Positions 21,245-29,849 of a DNA stretch of 64,000 nucleotides are shown piece by piece. A program made the translations under genes and the position numbers. Below the pieces are notes generated by a model that was not told the DNA's origin, searched no databases, and saw only the letters and a program-made list of their open reading frames with translations. The DNA comes from Methylococcus geothermalis. GTDB lineage: Bacteria; Pseudomonadota; Gammaproteobacteria; Methylococcales; Methylococcaceae. The stretch's first letter is position 1, and every line of letters starts with the position of its first letter. The DNA is taken from assembly GCF_012769535.1 (NCBI RefSeq), contig NZ_CP046565.1:2432501-2496500 (forward strand). Reading direction: 5' to 3'.

Positions 21245-22029
21245 ACGCCAGCCGCACCATGAATACCTCCAAGCCTACGCTCGACGGCCGCATCGTCCTG
21301 GTTACCGGCGCGGGCGGCGATCTGGGCTCCCTGGCCGCGGAAGCCTGCGCCGGCGCCGGCGCGACGGTGATCCTGCTGGGCCGCACCCTCGCCCGGCTGG
21401 AGTCGACCTACGACCGCATCGTCCAGCGGGGCGGACCCGAACCGCTCCTGGCACCGCTGGACTTGGCCGCCGCGGCTCCCGAAGCACTGTCGACAATCGC
21501 GGGCTCGATCGAATCCCGGTTCGGCGCGTTACACGGGCTGATCCATTGCGCCGCGCACATGGATTATCTGGGCCCGCTACGGGACGTCACCGAGACTCAG
21601 TGGAGCCAGGCGCTCGATGTCAACCTGACCGGCGCCTTCCGCCTGACCCGGACCCTGCTGCCCCTGCTGACGAACACGGAAGCTGCCGCCGTGGTCGTCG
21701 TCACCGACACCGAAGCCGAACGTCGGCGTGGCTACTGGGGACCGTATGCCGTCGCCAAGGCAGGCCTGGAAGCCTTCGCGCTCGTTCTCGCGGACGAGTA
21801 CGACGGTGCCGGCACCCTGCGGGTCAACCTGTTCGCGCCCGGCCCGATCCGCACACGCCTGCGGCGTAAGGCCTTTCCCGCCGAAGCCGGCGCCGACCCG
21901 GCGGTGCTTGCCCCTTATTTCATCGACCTGATGCGCAGCGACAGTCCCTACCTCAACGGCGAGCGAATCGCCCGCGCAGCAGTCGAACCATCCGTCATCG
22001 AGGAGGAATTTCAGCATGTACGGACGTGA
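21241..22029 (+). CDS. Short-chain dehydrogenase/reductase, YciK-like
   Basis: The 262-residue SDR has the NAD(P) motif VLVTGAGGDLGSLAAEA and a YAVAKAGLEAFAL catalytic Tyr/Lys segment. It resembles YciK, an oxidoreductase of unknown substrate. The start may be TTG 21241, behind an AGGGGGG ribosome site and overlapping the ubiG stop, or ATG 21259. In Pseudomonas the phosphatase gene mupP sits between ubiG and yciK; here it is absent. The end overlaps sufT by 14 bases. Confidence 0.85.
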   Translation: MNASRTMNTSKPTLDGRIVLVTGAGGDLGSLAAEACAGAGATVILLGRTLARLESTYDRIVQRGGPEPLLAPLDLAAAAPEALSTIAGSIESRFGALHGLIHCAAHMDYLGPLRDVTETQWSQALDVNLTGAFRLTRTLLPLLTNTEAAAVVVVTDTEAERRRGYWGPYAVAKAGLEAFALVLADEYDGAGTLRVNLFAPGPIRTRLRRKAFPAEAGADPAVLAPYFIDLMRSDSPYLNGERIARAAVEPSVIEEEFQHVRT

Positions 22030-22564
22030 AGACATCGTACTGCGGCGAGATGTCAATGCGGTTCAGATTCCCGACGGCACCCCTTGCGTGTTGGCGCAAG
22101 GCCAGGTCGTCAGCCTGTTCCAGTCGCTGGGCGGGAACTTCACGGTCACCACCGAGCGCGGCTACATGGCGCGGATCGCCGGCATGGACGCCGACGCGCT
22201 GGGCAAGGAACCGCCCCTCATGCCCGGCATCAGCCCCGAGGCCGACGCCGAATCGGTGGAAAAGAACGTGTGGGAAGTCCTGCGCACGGTGTACGACCCG
22301 GAGATTCCGGTCAACATCGTCGACCTGGGGCTGGTCTATGCCTGCCGCGTCATCCCGGACGGCGCGGACGGCTTCAAGGTCGAAATCGTCATGACCCTGA
22401 CCGCACCCGGCTGCGGCATGGGCCCCGTGCTGCAGAGCGACGTCGAAAGCCTGGTGAAAAATCTGCCGTCGGTGTCCGCGGTGGAGGTCAGCGTCGTGTT
22501 CGACCCCCCCTGGGGCCGCGACATGATGTCGGAAGTCGCCAAGCTGCAGCTTGGGATGCTTTGA
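22016..22564 (+). CDS. sufT: SufT-type Fe-S cluster maturation protein (DUF59/MIP18 domain)
   Basis: The 182-residue protein has the SufT layout. A short N-terminal part (MYGREDIVLRRDVNAVQIPDG) precedes a DUF59 domain with VYDPEIPVNIVDLGLVY, the conserved Cys in LTAPGCGMGPVL, and FDPPWGRDMMSE at the end. SufT assists maturation of iron-sulfur proteins. It overlaps the SDR gene, and GAGGAATTT before ATG 22016 can serve as ribosome site. The main suf operon is not in this window. A separate SufC/SufB-like pair occurs at 48007-49654. Confidence 0.9.
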   Translation: MYGREDIVLRRDVNAVQIPDGTPCVLAQGQVVSLFQSLGGNFTVTTERGYMARIAGMDADALGKEPPLMPGISPEADAESVEKNVWEVLRTVYDPEIPVNIVDLGLVYACRVIPDGADGFKVEIVMTLTAPGCGMGPVLQSDVESLVKNLPSVSAVEVSVVFDPPWGRDMMSEVAKLQLGML

Positions 22565-22643
22565 CCGCTGCAACCCATGCTTCGGCAAGCGGAGCATGGC
22601 CGCTTGAGGCTATTCTCGCCAAGCCAGTCAAAGCAACGAAGTA

Positions 22644-24224
22644 ATGAAACACGTTTCCCGCCTTTCCGGTCGCATGCTCGAATATGTCCTGACGCATCAC
22701 CGCGGCATTTTCGCCACGCTGTTCCTGTTACCGATCTCCGTCATCTATGCCGCATATGTGAATCTTAGAAATCGCTGGACGTTTCTTTTGCAAAGCGCGC
22801 CAGCTCAGCATGATGCCAAAGTCATGGCGGTGATCCGTCAGATCGATCTCTGGAAAGATCAAGGCTGCAAGGAAAAGCTGTGTACCGGACGATCCGGGTG
22901 GAAAAGCATGAGCGAACTCGTGCCTCGATATAAGTATTCTCACAGAAAAATCTATCTTGATCTGTATGACATATTGGAAATCGATGCATCACGCCGTGTC
23001 GTCAGGGTCGAGCCGCTCGTCACCATGGGGCAGATATCCTCCCGCCTGAGGTCGAAGGGGTGGATGCTCCCCGTTGTTCCGGAGCTGAACGATTTGACCG
23101 TGGGGGGCTTGATCATGGGCTTCGGGATCGAAACCAGCAGCCACAAGTTCGGGCTCTTTCAGCATATATGCGAATCTTTCGAAATCGTAACCGCGGAGGG
23201 GAAGCTCGTTCGCTGCAGTCGTTCCGAAAATCCGGCATTATTTGATCAGATTCCATGGAGTCACGGCACGCTCGGCTTTCTCGTGGCAGCCGAGTTGAAG
23301 ATAATACCGTCGAAACGATATGTCAGATTACATTACCAGCCGGTATTTTCTCTGGACGAGATGACAAGGCTGTTCGAGCGGGCGTCCCGCAACGCCGATA
23401 ACGATTTCGTGGAAGGGATAGTCTACGGCAGAGACCGCGCAGTCGTCATGTACGGCAGATTGACTGACGAAGCCGGCAGCGATGGCCCGATCAACCCCCT
23501 GAACCGCTGGTACAAACCATGGTTTTTCAAGCATGTAGAGACTTATCTGAAAACAGGCCGGAATGGCAATGAATATATCCCGCTGAAGGATTATTTTCAC
23601 CGCCACACGCGGGGCTATTTTTGGATGATGGAAGACGTCATACCCTTCGGCAATCATCCGATGTTCCGGATGCTCCTGGGCTGGGCGCTGCCACCCAGGA
23701 TCGAGCTTCTGAAATATACGGAAACCGAAACCACGCGGGAGCTGAGGGAACGCCATCAGATGATTCAGGACATGCTCATGCCCATCCGATACCTGAAGAA
23801 ATCCATCGACCATTTCGATGAAGAAACCGCACTCTATCCTCTCTGGCTTTCCCCTATGTCGATATGGCGTAACGACTCCAACAGGGGTTCCGTCCATCCC
23901 TTCCGCGACGAAGACGGCGTCGAGGACGAACTGTTCGTGGATATCGGCGCCTACGGCACGCTGAAGAAGAAAGACGCGGATGCAAGGGAGGTGCTGGGCA
24001 GACTCGAACAGTTCGTGCTGCAGCACAAGGGTTATCAGGCGCTTTATGCAAAAACAACTCTGAGTCGCGCCGATTTTAGACGGATGTTCGATCATACCGG
24101 TTACGACCGTTTGCGCGAAGAATTACCGTTGTGCAAACTGGCTTTCGACGAAATATATGACAAAGTATCAGCAGCCGGCCGGGCGGCACCGGTTGAAATC
24201 CGCCAAATGGTGAAGAAGCAGTGA
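22644..24224 (+). CDS. Delta(24)-sterol reductase homologue (DHCR24/DWF1-like, FAD-linked)
   Basis: The 526-residue protein follows the eukaryotic sterol C-24 reductase almost end to end. An N-terminal membrane helix (GIFATLFLLPISVIYAAYV) precedes a FAD-binding domain with EPLVTMGQISSRL, ELNDLTVGGLIMGFGIE, SHKFGLFQHICESFEI and SHGTLGFLVAAELKIIPS. A C-terminal domain has WYKPWFFKHVETYLK, YIPLKDYFHRHTRGYFW and DIGAYG. Predicted reaction: reduction of the sterol side-chain 24(25) double bond, which fits the saturated side chains reported in Methylococcus sterols. The base composition is lower in GC than neighbouring genes, hinting at acquisition. Family membership is strong; substrate and donor are inference. 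Confidence 0.9.
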   Translation: MKHVSRLSGRMLEYVLTHHRGIFATLFLLPISVIYAAYVNLRNRWTFLLQSAPAQHDAKVMAVIRQIDLWKDQGCKEKLCTGRSGWKSMSELVPRYKYSHRKIYLDLYDILEIDASRRVVRVEPLVTMGQISSRLRSKGWMLPVVPELNDLTVGGLIMGFGIETSSHKFGLFQHICESFEIVTAEGKLVRCSRSENPALFDQIPWSHGTLGFLVAAELKIIPSKRYVRLHYQPVFSLDEMTRLFERASRNADNDFVEGIVYGRDRAVVMYGRLTDEAGSDGPINPLNRWYKPWFFKHVETYLKTGRNGNEYIPLKDYFHRHTRGYFWMMEDVIPFGNHPMFRMLLGWALPPRIELLKYTETETTRELRERHQMIQDMLMPIRYLKKSIDHFDEETALYPLWLSPMSIWRNDSNRGSVHPFRDEDGVEDELFVDIGAYGTLKKKDADAREVLGRLEQFVLQHKGYQALYAKTTLSRADFRRMFDHTGYDRLREELPLCKLAFDEIYDKVSAAGRAAPVEIRQMVKKQ

Positions 24225-24332
24225 GAGCTGCCTGGTTTCAAGATACAAGCTTGTCGCGGCCGGGTGTTTCGGGCAAAATCGGTGATCATAAGATATGGAT
24301 CACCGACTTCTGTCCAAAATACTCATAAGCTT

Positions 24333-25601
24333 ATGACCAAACGACATCCGCCCCCAGCGTCCGCCGTCGCTGGACGCAGAGGGCGGTCCGCGTTGCTGCG
24401 AAGAGCGAGCCGACTGGTCGGCGCGCTGACCTTCCCGCCCCTCTTGGCCGCTTGTGCGCACACCCTACCGCCGGCCGGCCAGCATTCGATGCCGCATCGC
24501 CATGTCGAATCGAAGCCTCCAAAGCCGGACGACCAGGCGTATCTTCGTCTGCCATCGGACTTGGCGCTTCTTCAGGACCGGCTCGCAAGCCGTCTTTGGG
24601 ACGGCGAGAAGCCTTCCGGAAAGCCATCCGGCATCGCAAGCCCGCAAAGAGGCAAAGGCCGGAAAGGCAGGGGCTTGCCCAGTCTGCGTCTGGTCAAGTC
24701 CAGCCCCGACCGGCCGGGAAGGGATGGCCTCTGGCAACATATCCGGCAGCATCTGGTCCTGGACGACATCCGGCATGAGGCGGTGGATGCCGAGATCGAG
24801 TCGATCGCGCGCAATCCGGCATACCTCGACGTGCTGGCAAGACGCGGCGAGCCCTTCCTGCACTATCTGGCGAGCGAAATCGAGCGCAAGGGACTGCCCA
24901 TGGACGTGCTGGTCGTCCCCATGGTCGAAAGCGCGTTCGACACCCAGGCCCTCTCGTCCCGCGATGCCGCCGGCCTGTGGCAGATCGTACGCAGTACGGG
25001 CGAGGAGCACGGACTTACCGTGGATCAATCCTACGATGGCCGCTACGACATCCATGCGTCGACTTCCGCGGCCCTGTCTTACCTGAAGCATCTCGGCACC
25101 GTGTTCAAGGGCGACTGGCTGCTGGCCCTGGCGGCCTACAATGCGGGCGAAGGCGCAGTGCAGCGGGCGGTCGCGGCCAGCCTCAAAGCCGGCCGCGACG
25201 GTGATTTCTGGGCGCTCGACCTGCCGGCGGAAACCCGCGCCTACGTGCCGCGGATCCTGGCGTTGTCCAGCATCATCGCCAATCCGGAAGGCTATGGGGT
25301 GAAGCTTCGGAATATCCAGGATAAGCCCTACCTGGCAAGGGTGGAGGTCGATTCCAAGGTGCGGGTGGCCGAGGTCGTCGCCGGCTCGGGACTCCCCGAG
25401 CAGGAGTTTTTCAAGATGAACCCAGCCCTCAGACCCGACGTGCGACCGCCCAAACGGAGCTACGACGTGTTGCTGCCGGTCGAGAGCGCCGCCATTCTGG
25501 CCTCAAGCCTCGACGGCGCGAAGCTGGGACCATCACGGAAAAGCGCCGGCAAGCGCGGTGCTGCGCTGTCCGCGCTCAGCCGGAACGCCAGGCACGGCTA
25601 G
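24333..25601 (+). CDS. MltD-like lytic murein transglycosylase, lipoprotein
   Basis: The protein cleaves peptidoglycan glycan strands by lytic transglycosylation. ATG 24333 gives 422 residues with an Arg-rich signal sequence and lipobox LAAC, so outer-membrane anchoring is expected. The SLT domain has the catalytic Glu in VPMVESAFD, then RDAAGLWQIVRSTGEEHG, YDGRYDIHASTSAALSYL and LALAAYNAGEGAVQRA. The C-terminal part (VAEVVAGSGLPEQEFFKMN) matches the region before LysM repeats in MltD, but no clear LysM is seen, so this is a shorter relative. The stop lies four bases from the convergent hopJ gene. Confidence 0.88.
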   Translation: MTKRHPPPASAVAGRRGRSALLRRASRLVGALTFPPLLAACAHTLPPAGQHSMPHRHVESKPPKPDDQAYLRLPSDLALLQDRLASRLWDGEKPSGKPSGIASPQRGKGRKGRGLPSLRLVKSSPDRPGRDGLWQHIRQHLVLDDIRHEAVDAEIESIARNPAYLDVLARRGEPFLHYLASEIERKGLPMDVLVVPMVESAFDTQALSSRDAAGLWQIVRSTGEEHGLTVDQSYDGRYDIHASTSAALSYLKHLGTVFKGDWLLALAAYNAGEGAVQRAVAASLKAGRDGDFWALDLPAETRAYVPRILALSSIIANPEGYGVKLRNIQDKPYLARVEVDSKVRVAEVVAGSGLPEQEFFKMNPALRPDVRPPKRSYDVLLPVESAAILASSLDGAKLGPSRKSAGKRGAALSALSRNARHG

Positions 25602-25605
25602 CGGA

Positions 25606-25965
25606 TCAGCGTGGTGTCAGGGGTATCGCCTGAAAGCCGATTCCGTCCCAGCCGTATTTCATGAATGTCCGGATGTTGCGATGATCATCGCCCGCCGGAT
25701 GCGCGAGCACGTCCTGCCAGTAGTAGTCGCCGAACAACGCAAGAGTTTCTTCGGCGGAAAGCCGATGCAGTTGGGCGAAGCCGAAAATCTTGCATGAACC
25801 CGAGTTCGCGCCGGCCGGATTGATCACCATGTCGTCTCCCACCCCGTTGCGAAACTCGGTAGGAGTGAAGTGGTAGGCCGAGTCGATGGCCTGGATCGTA
25901 TCCTGGAAGGCAATGCGCTCGCCTTTTCGAACACGGGCAATGAGTTCCTCTGTCGTCATGGTCAT
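25606..25965 (-). CDS. HopJ type III effector family protein
   Basis: This small protein of 119 residues matches the HopJ family across its length (AFQDTIQAIDSAYHFTPT, GSCKIFGFAQLHRLS, LFGDYYWQDVL, HPAGDDHRNIRTFMKYGWDG). Despite its name the family is widespread in bacteria without type III secretion, and no secretion genes occur here, so a housekeeping role is more likely. Its start overlaps the tesA stop by four bases and is probably translated with it. Confidence 0.88.
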   Translation of the reverse strand: MTMTTEELIARVRKGERIAFQDTIQAIDSAYHFTPTEFRNGVGDDMVINPAGANSGSCKIFGFAQLHRLSAEETLALFGDYYWQDVLAHPAGDDHRNIRTFMKYGWDGIGFQAIPLTPR

Positions 25966-26618
25966 TTGATTGAAGTCAGTATCGGATCGAGTCTGTCGAG
26001 TACATTGTTCATCAGGATGGGCTGCGCTTCGGCATTCGGATGCAGGCCGTCGGGCTGCACCAGGTGGTCGTTGCCCCCTACCCCGTCCAGGAAGAATGGC
26101 AGTACCTCCACTTTTTTCTCCTTGGCGAGGTCGTCATAGACCCGCTCAAAGGCTTCCGCATAGCGGTTGCCGTAGTTTGGTGGCAGTTTCATTCCCAGGA
26201 TCAAGACCTGTGCCCCGGCCGATCGGGCCTGGTCGACCATCGCACCGAGATTGGCCTTCAATGTCGACGGCGGCAGTCCGCGCAGACCGTCGTTGGCGCC
26301 GAGTTCCAGGATCACGATCCGGGGGTGGTGCGCGGCCAGCGCCGGCGCCAGGCGAGCCCGTCCGCCGGCGCTGGTATCGCCCGGAATGCTGGCATTGACC
26401 ACCGCGATGTTCCGGGCCCGCAGTTTTTCCTGTAACAATGCGACCCAGCCCTTGCTGCTATCCGCCAGGCCGTAGGCGGCGCTGAGGCTGTCGCCGAGCA
26501 CGAGCACCGAGGCCGCCTCTGCGGATTGGGCGGGGTGGGAAATTCCCAAGATGAAACCAGACGTGATGGACGAGAACAGCAACGATGCCGGACCGAGGAA
26601 CGAACGCGCTTTGATCAT
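25962..26618 (-). CDS. tesA: Periplasmic acyl-CoA thioesterase I / arylesterase (SGNH hydrolase)
   Basis: The 218-residue protein carries SGNH blocks: LVLGDSLSAAYGL (nucleophile Ser), a Gly in block II, GANDGLRGLP and the Asp/His pair in DGLHPNAEAQ. A signal sequence precedes it, with ATG 26618 giving MIKARSFLGPASLLFSS. The frame is open further to 26924 but that part is antisense to ybbA. It is divergent from ybbA, as in E. coli, but here the two coding starts overlap, so their promoters must lie inside each other's genes. Confidence 0.92.
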   Translation of the reverse strand: MIKARSFLGPASLLFSSITSGFILGISHPAQSAEAASVLVLGDSLSAAYGLADSSKGWVALLQEKLRARNIAVVNASIPGDTSAGGRARLAPALAAHHPRIVILELGANDGLRGLPPSTLKANLGAMVDQARSAGAQVLILGMKLPPNYGNRYAEAFERVYDDLAKEKKVEVLPFFLDGVGGNDHLVQPDGLHPNAEAQPILMNNVLDRLDPILTSIK

Positions 26619-27276
26619 GGCGAAACGGGTGGGCAAATGGGTCGAGAGCGCCGGTGAAAGGGTCGATATCTTGACAGGTGTGGACTTGGCGATCAAACAG
26701 GGGGAGAGCGTCGGGGTCGTCGGCACCTCCGGTTCCGGCAAGTCGACCCTGCTCGGCCTGCTCGCCGGGCTCGATCGGCCATCCGACGGCGAGATCGAAC
26801 TCGACGGCCGGTGCCTTTCCGGGCTCGACGAAGACGCGCTGGCGCGCCTGCGGGCCCAAACAGTCGGGTTCGTATTCCAGTCCTTCCAACTCCTGCCGAG
26901 CTTCACCGCCCTGGAAAACGTCATGCTGCCGCTGGAACTCGCCGGCCGTCTCGACGACGCCCAGGACCGGGCCCGCCAGATGCTGGCACGGGTCGGTCTC
27001 GGGCATCGCCTCGGCCATTATCCCCGCCAGCTGTCCGGCGGTGAGCAGCAGCGGGTGGCTTTGGCCCGCGCCTTCGTCACCGTGCCGGCAATCCTGTTCG
27101 CCGATGAACCGACCGGAAACCTGGACAACCGCACCAGCCAGACCGTCATCGACATGCTGTTCGATCTCAACCACGAGCACCGCACGACCCTGGTGCTGGT
27201 GACGCACGACGCACGCCTCGCCTCGCGTTGCGATCGCCTGATCCGGCTGGAAGCCGGGCGGATTCTCGAGTCATGA
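26566..27276 (+). CDS. ybbA: ABC transporter ATP-binding protein, YbbA-like
   Basis: The ATPase of a MacB/LolD-type ABC system has Walker A GTSGSGKSTLL, signature LSGGEQQRVALARAF and Walker B ILFADEPTGNLD. The aligned region begins around ALIMAKRVGKWVESAG, so the start must lie upstream of that: ATG 26566 is my choice and ATG 26551 is possible. Either start lies within the tesA coding region on the other strand. The stop overlaps ybbP by four bases. In E. coli the ybbAP transporter sits beside tesA; its substrate is unknown. Confidence 0.9.
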   Translation: MDENSNDAGPRNERALIMAKRVGKWVESAGERVDILTGVDLAIKQGESVGVVGTSGSGKSTLLGLLAGLDRPSDGEIELDGRCLSGLDEDALARLRAQTVGFVFQSFQLLPSFTALENVMLPLELAGRLDDAQDRARQMLARVGLGHRLGHYPRQLSGGEQQRVALARAFVTVPAILFADEPTGNLDNRTSQTVIDMLFDLNHEHRTTLVLVTHDARLASRCDRLIRLEAGRILES

Positions 27277-29765
27277 CCCCTTCCCGCAATTTCCGGCTGG
27301 CCTGGCGTCTTGCCAGGCGCGACTGGCGGGGAGGCGAACTCGGCATCCTGCTGGCTGCGCTGGTGATCGCGGTTGCCGCCACGGCTGCGACCCAGCTGTT
27401 CGGTGAACGGCTGGCCCGCACGATGGTCGACCATGCGGCGGAGTTCATCGCCGGGGACCTTACGCTGGCGAGTCATCGCCGGATTCCGGCGGCGTGGGTC
27501 GAGAAATCGCAGACGCTGGGCTTGACGCATGCGGCCAGCGTCGAATTCCCCAGCGTACTCATGGAAAACGAGCAAATTCTGCTGGCCGGGATCAAGGCGG
27601 TGAGTACGGCCTATCCCTTGCGCGGCGAACTCCGCACCCGCGCCGCGGAAACGGCGGCCGAACAGGTGGAAGCGGGCGTTCCGCCGGCAGGGACGGCGTG
27701 GGTCGAGCCGCGGGTGCTCGGCACCCTCGGCCTGACGATCGGCTCGTCGCTCACCGTGGGCTCCGCGCAGTTCCGTATCGAACGGATCCTTACCCACGAA
27801 CCGGACCGGCGCGGCGATCTTTACAGCCTGTCACCCCGCGTGCTCATGAACCTGGCGGATCTGCCGGCCACGCAGGTCATCCGGCCCGGCAGCCGGGTGC
27901 ATTACTACGATATGTTCGCTGGCGAAGATGCCTCGGTGAGACGGTTCAAGACCTGGCTCAAGCCGCAATTGCAGCACGGCGATCGACTGCTGGATGTGCA
28001 TGAGGACCGTCCCGAGGTCGGCACGGCGCTGAACCGTGCCGAACGCTATCTGGGCATGACCAGCGTGATGGTCGTGCTGATTGCCGGGGTGGCGATCGGC
28101 ATGAGCGCCTGGCGTTACACCGAGCGCCATGCCGATACCACCGCCCTGCTCAAATGCCTGGGAGCCGGGAAAAACGACATCCTGACGATTTACGCCCTCG
28201 TCCTGGCGATCGTAGGCGTCCCTGGTGCGATACTCGGCAGCGTCCTGGGTGATCTCATCCAGGCCGGCCTGGCCCGAACGGTCGCGGGGCTCCTGCCCCA
28301 CAGCCTGGCCCAGCCCGGGCTCGAGGGGTTGCTGGTCGCGCCGCTCATGGGGCTGGTCATCCTGGCAGGATTCGCCGTTCCACCCTTGCCTGGACTGATG
28401 CGCGTGCCACCTTTGCGGGTGTTGCGGCGCGACCGGGTGCCGACGCCGCCCGGCGTCTGGCTGAGCCTGGGGCTGGCTGTCGCGGCGCTGGGAATTCTCC
28501 TGCTGCGTCCCGCCCGCGATCCCCTGCTGGCGGCACTCATCCTTGGGGGCGGGGTGTTGGTTCTGACGGGGTTTCGCTTTTGCCTCGGCTACATTCTGCG
28601 GCGGCTGCCTGCGCTGATGCGGCGGCGCCCTCTGGTCTGGCGTCTCGGCTTCCACAATCTGCTGCGCCGGCCGCGTCTCGCCTCGTTTCAGATCATCGGC
28701 TTCGGCCTGGCGATGGCCGCCATGTTGGTCAGCTACATCGTGCAGAACGAACTCGTGTCCGAGTGGAAGCGGCAACTTCCGGCCGATGCGCCGAACTTTT
28801 TCGCGCTCAATTTGCAGGATACCGAACTCGACCGGTTCCGGCAGTTCTTGGCTGCTGAGTCGATCGAAAGCAGCGAGTTCTATCCCATCGTTCGCGGACG
28901 GCTGATTCAGGTGGACGGAACCGATGTGCGGCTGCTCGCGCCGAAGGATTCGCAGGCGGAAGCCGCCATCGAGCGGGATCTCAGCCTCACCTGGAGCGAG
29001 GCCGTGCCATCCGGCAACCGCATCGTCCAGGGGCGCTGGTGGTCGGAAGGGCCCCTGCGCGTATCCGTGGAGGAGAAGCTCGCCGGTGAACTGGGCATCC
29101 GCCTCGGCGCACGCCTGACGTTCGATGTCGCCGGCACGCAGATCGAAGCGAGGGTAGAAAGCCTGCGCAGCGTTCGCTGGGACTCGATGACCCCGAATTT
29201 CTATGTGATTTTTTCGCCCGGCAGCCTGCAGGACCAGCCGCGCACCTATCTGACCAGCTTCCACGTTGCGCAGGAGCGGACCGCGGTGCTCAACGCCCTG
29301 GTCAAAGCGTTTCCGGCCATGACCCTCTTGGATGTCGATGCTCTGCTGAAGCAGTTTCAGGCCATTCTGCAACAGGTGACGCTGGCGGTTGAAGTCGTTC
29401 TGGGTTTTGCCGTGGTCGCCGGTTTCACGGTCCTGTTCGGGGCGGTGCATGCCACGGCGGAGGAGCGGATGCGGGAGGATGCGCTGCTACGGGCCGTCGG
29501 TGCAGACGCGTCGCTTCTACAAACGAGCCAGTGGATAGAGTTTGCGAGCTTGGGGTTTCTCGCCGGTATCCTTGCCGTCGCCTGCGCGGAATCGGTCGGC
29601 GCCGTGGTATTTTCCCGAGTGATGAATCTGACGCCGCACGCCCACCCTTGGCTTTGGTTCGTCGCGCCCTGCCTCGGCGCATTGAGCGTGGGGTTTGCGG
29701 GACGATGGAGTGCGGGCAGAGTCGTCGGTACCAGCCCCGCCGACGTTCTACGCGATCTGTCCTAG
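27273..29765 (+). CDS. ybbP: ABC transporter permease, YbbP-like
   Basis: The 830-residue FtsX-like permease begins at ATG 27273 in an ATGA junction with ybbA. It contains one N-terminal helix (LGILLAALVIAVAATAATQ), a large periplasmic part, a set of membrane segments near residues 265-400 (MTSVMVVLIAGVAIGMS, ALVLAIVGVPGAILGSV), a second large soluble region and three helices at the end. This tandem layout is that of YbbP. Partner and substrate are unknown; the linkage to tesA suggests a lipid-related function. Confidence 0.92.
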   Translation: MTPSRNFRLAWRLARRDWRGGELGILLAALVIAVAATAATQLFGERLARTMVDHAAEFIAGDLTLASHRRIPAAWVEKSQTLGLTHAASVEFPSVLMENEQILLAGIKAVSTAYPLRGELRTRAAETAAEQVEAGVPPAGTAWVEPRVLGTLGLTIGSSLTVGSAQFRIERILTHEPDRRGDLYSLSPRVLMNLADLPATQVIRPGSRVHYYDMFAGEDASVRRFKTWLKPQLQHGDRLLDVHEDRPEVGTALNRAERYLGMTSVMVVLIAGVAIGMSAWRYTERHADTTALLKCLGAGKNDILTIYALVLAIVGVPGAILGSVLGDLIQAGLARTVAGLLPHSLAQPGLEGLLVAPLMGLVILAGFAVPPLPGLMRVPPLRVLRRDRVPTPPGVWLSLGLAVAALGILLLRPARDPLLAALILGGGVLVLTGFRFCLGYILRRLPALMRRRPLVWRLGFHNLLRRPRLASFQIIGFGLAMAAMLVSYIVQNELVSEWKRQLPADAPNFFALNLQDTELDRFRQFLAAESIESSEFYPIVRGRLIQVDGTDVRLLAPKDSQAEAAIERDLSLTWSEAVPSGNRIVQGRWWSEGPLRVSVEEKLAGELGIRLGARLTFDVAGTQIEARVESLRSVRWDSMTPNFYVIFSPGSLQDQPRTYLTSFHVAQERTAVLNALVKAFPAMTLLDVDALLKQFQAILQQVTLAVEVVLGFAVVAGFTVLFGAVHATAEERMREDALLRAVGADASLLQTSQWIEFASLGFLAGILAVACAESVGAVVFSRVMNLTPHAHPWLWFVAPCLGALSVGFAGRWSAGRVVGTSPADVLRDLS

Positions 29766-29803
29766 ATGGGTCTGGCTGAACGGACAAACGTTGTGCTGGA
29801 GCG

Positions 29804-29840
29804 GCGATGGGGAGGTTCAGTCCCGGCCCCGGCCCATCGC
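29804..29840. terminator. Hairpin between convergent ybbP and the small membrane protein
   Basis: GCGATGGG (29804-29811) pairs with CCCATCGC (29833-29840). There is no T-run, so termination efficiency is uncertain, but its place in an 84-base convergent gap fits a shared end signal. Confidence 0.35.
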
Positions 29841-29849
29841 CCACCGCCT

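Noticed and set aside
24264..24332. Longer start for the lytic transglycosylase at ATG 24264
   Set aside because: The extra 23 residues would precede the signal peptide and lipobox, so ATG 24333 is preferred.
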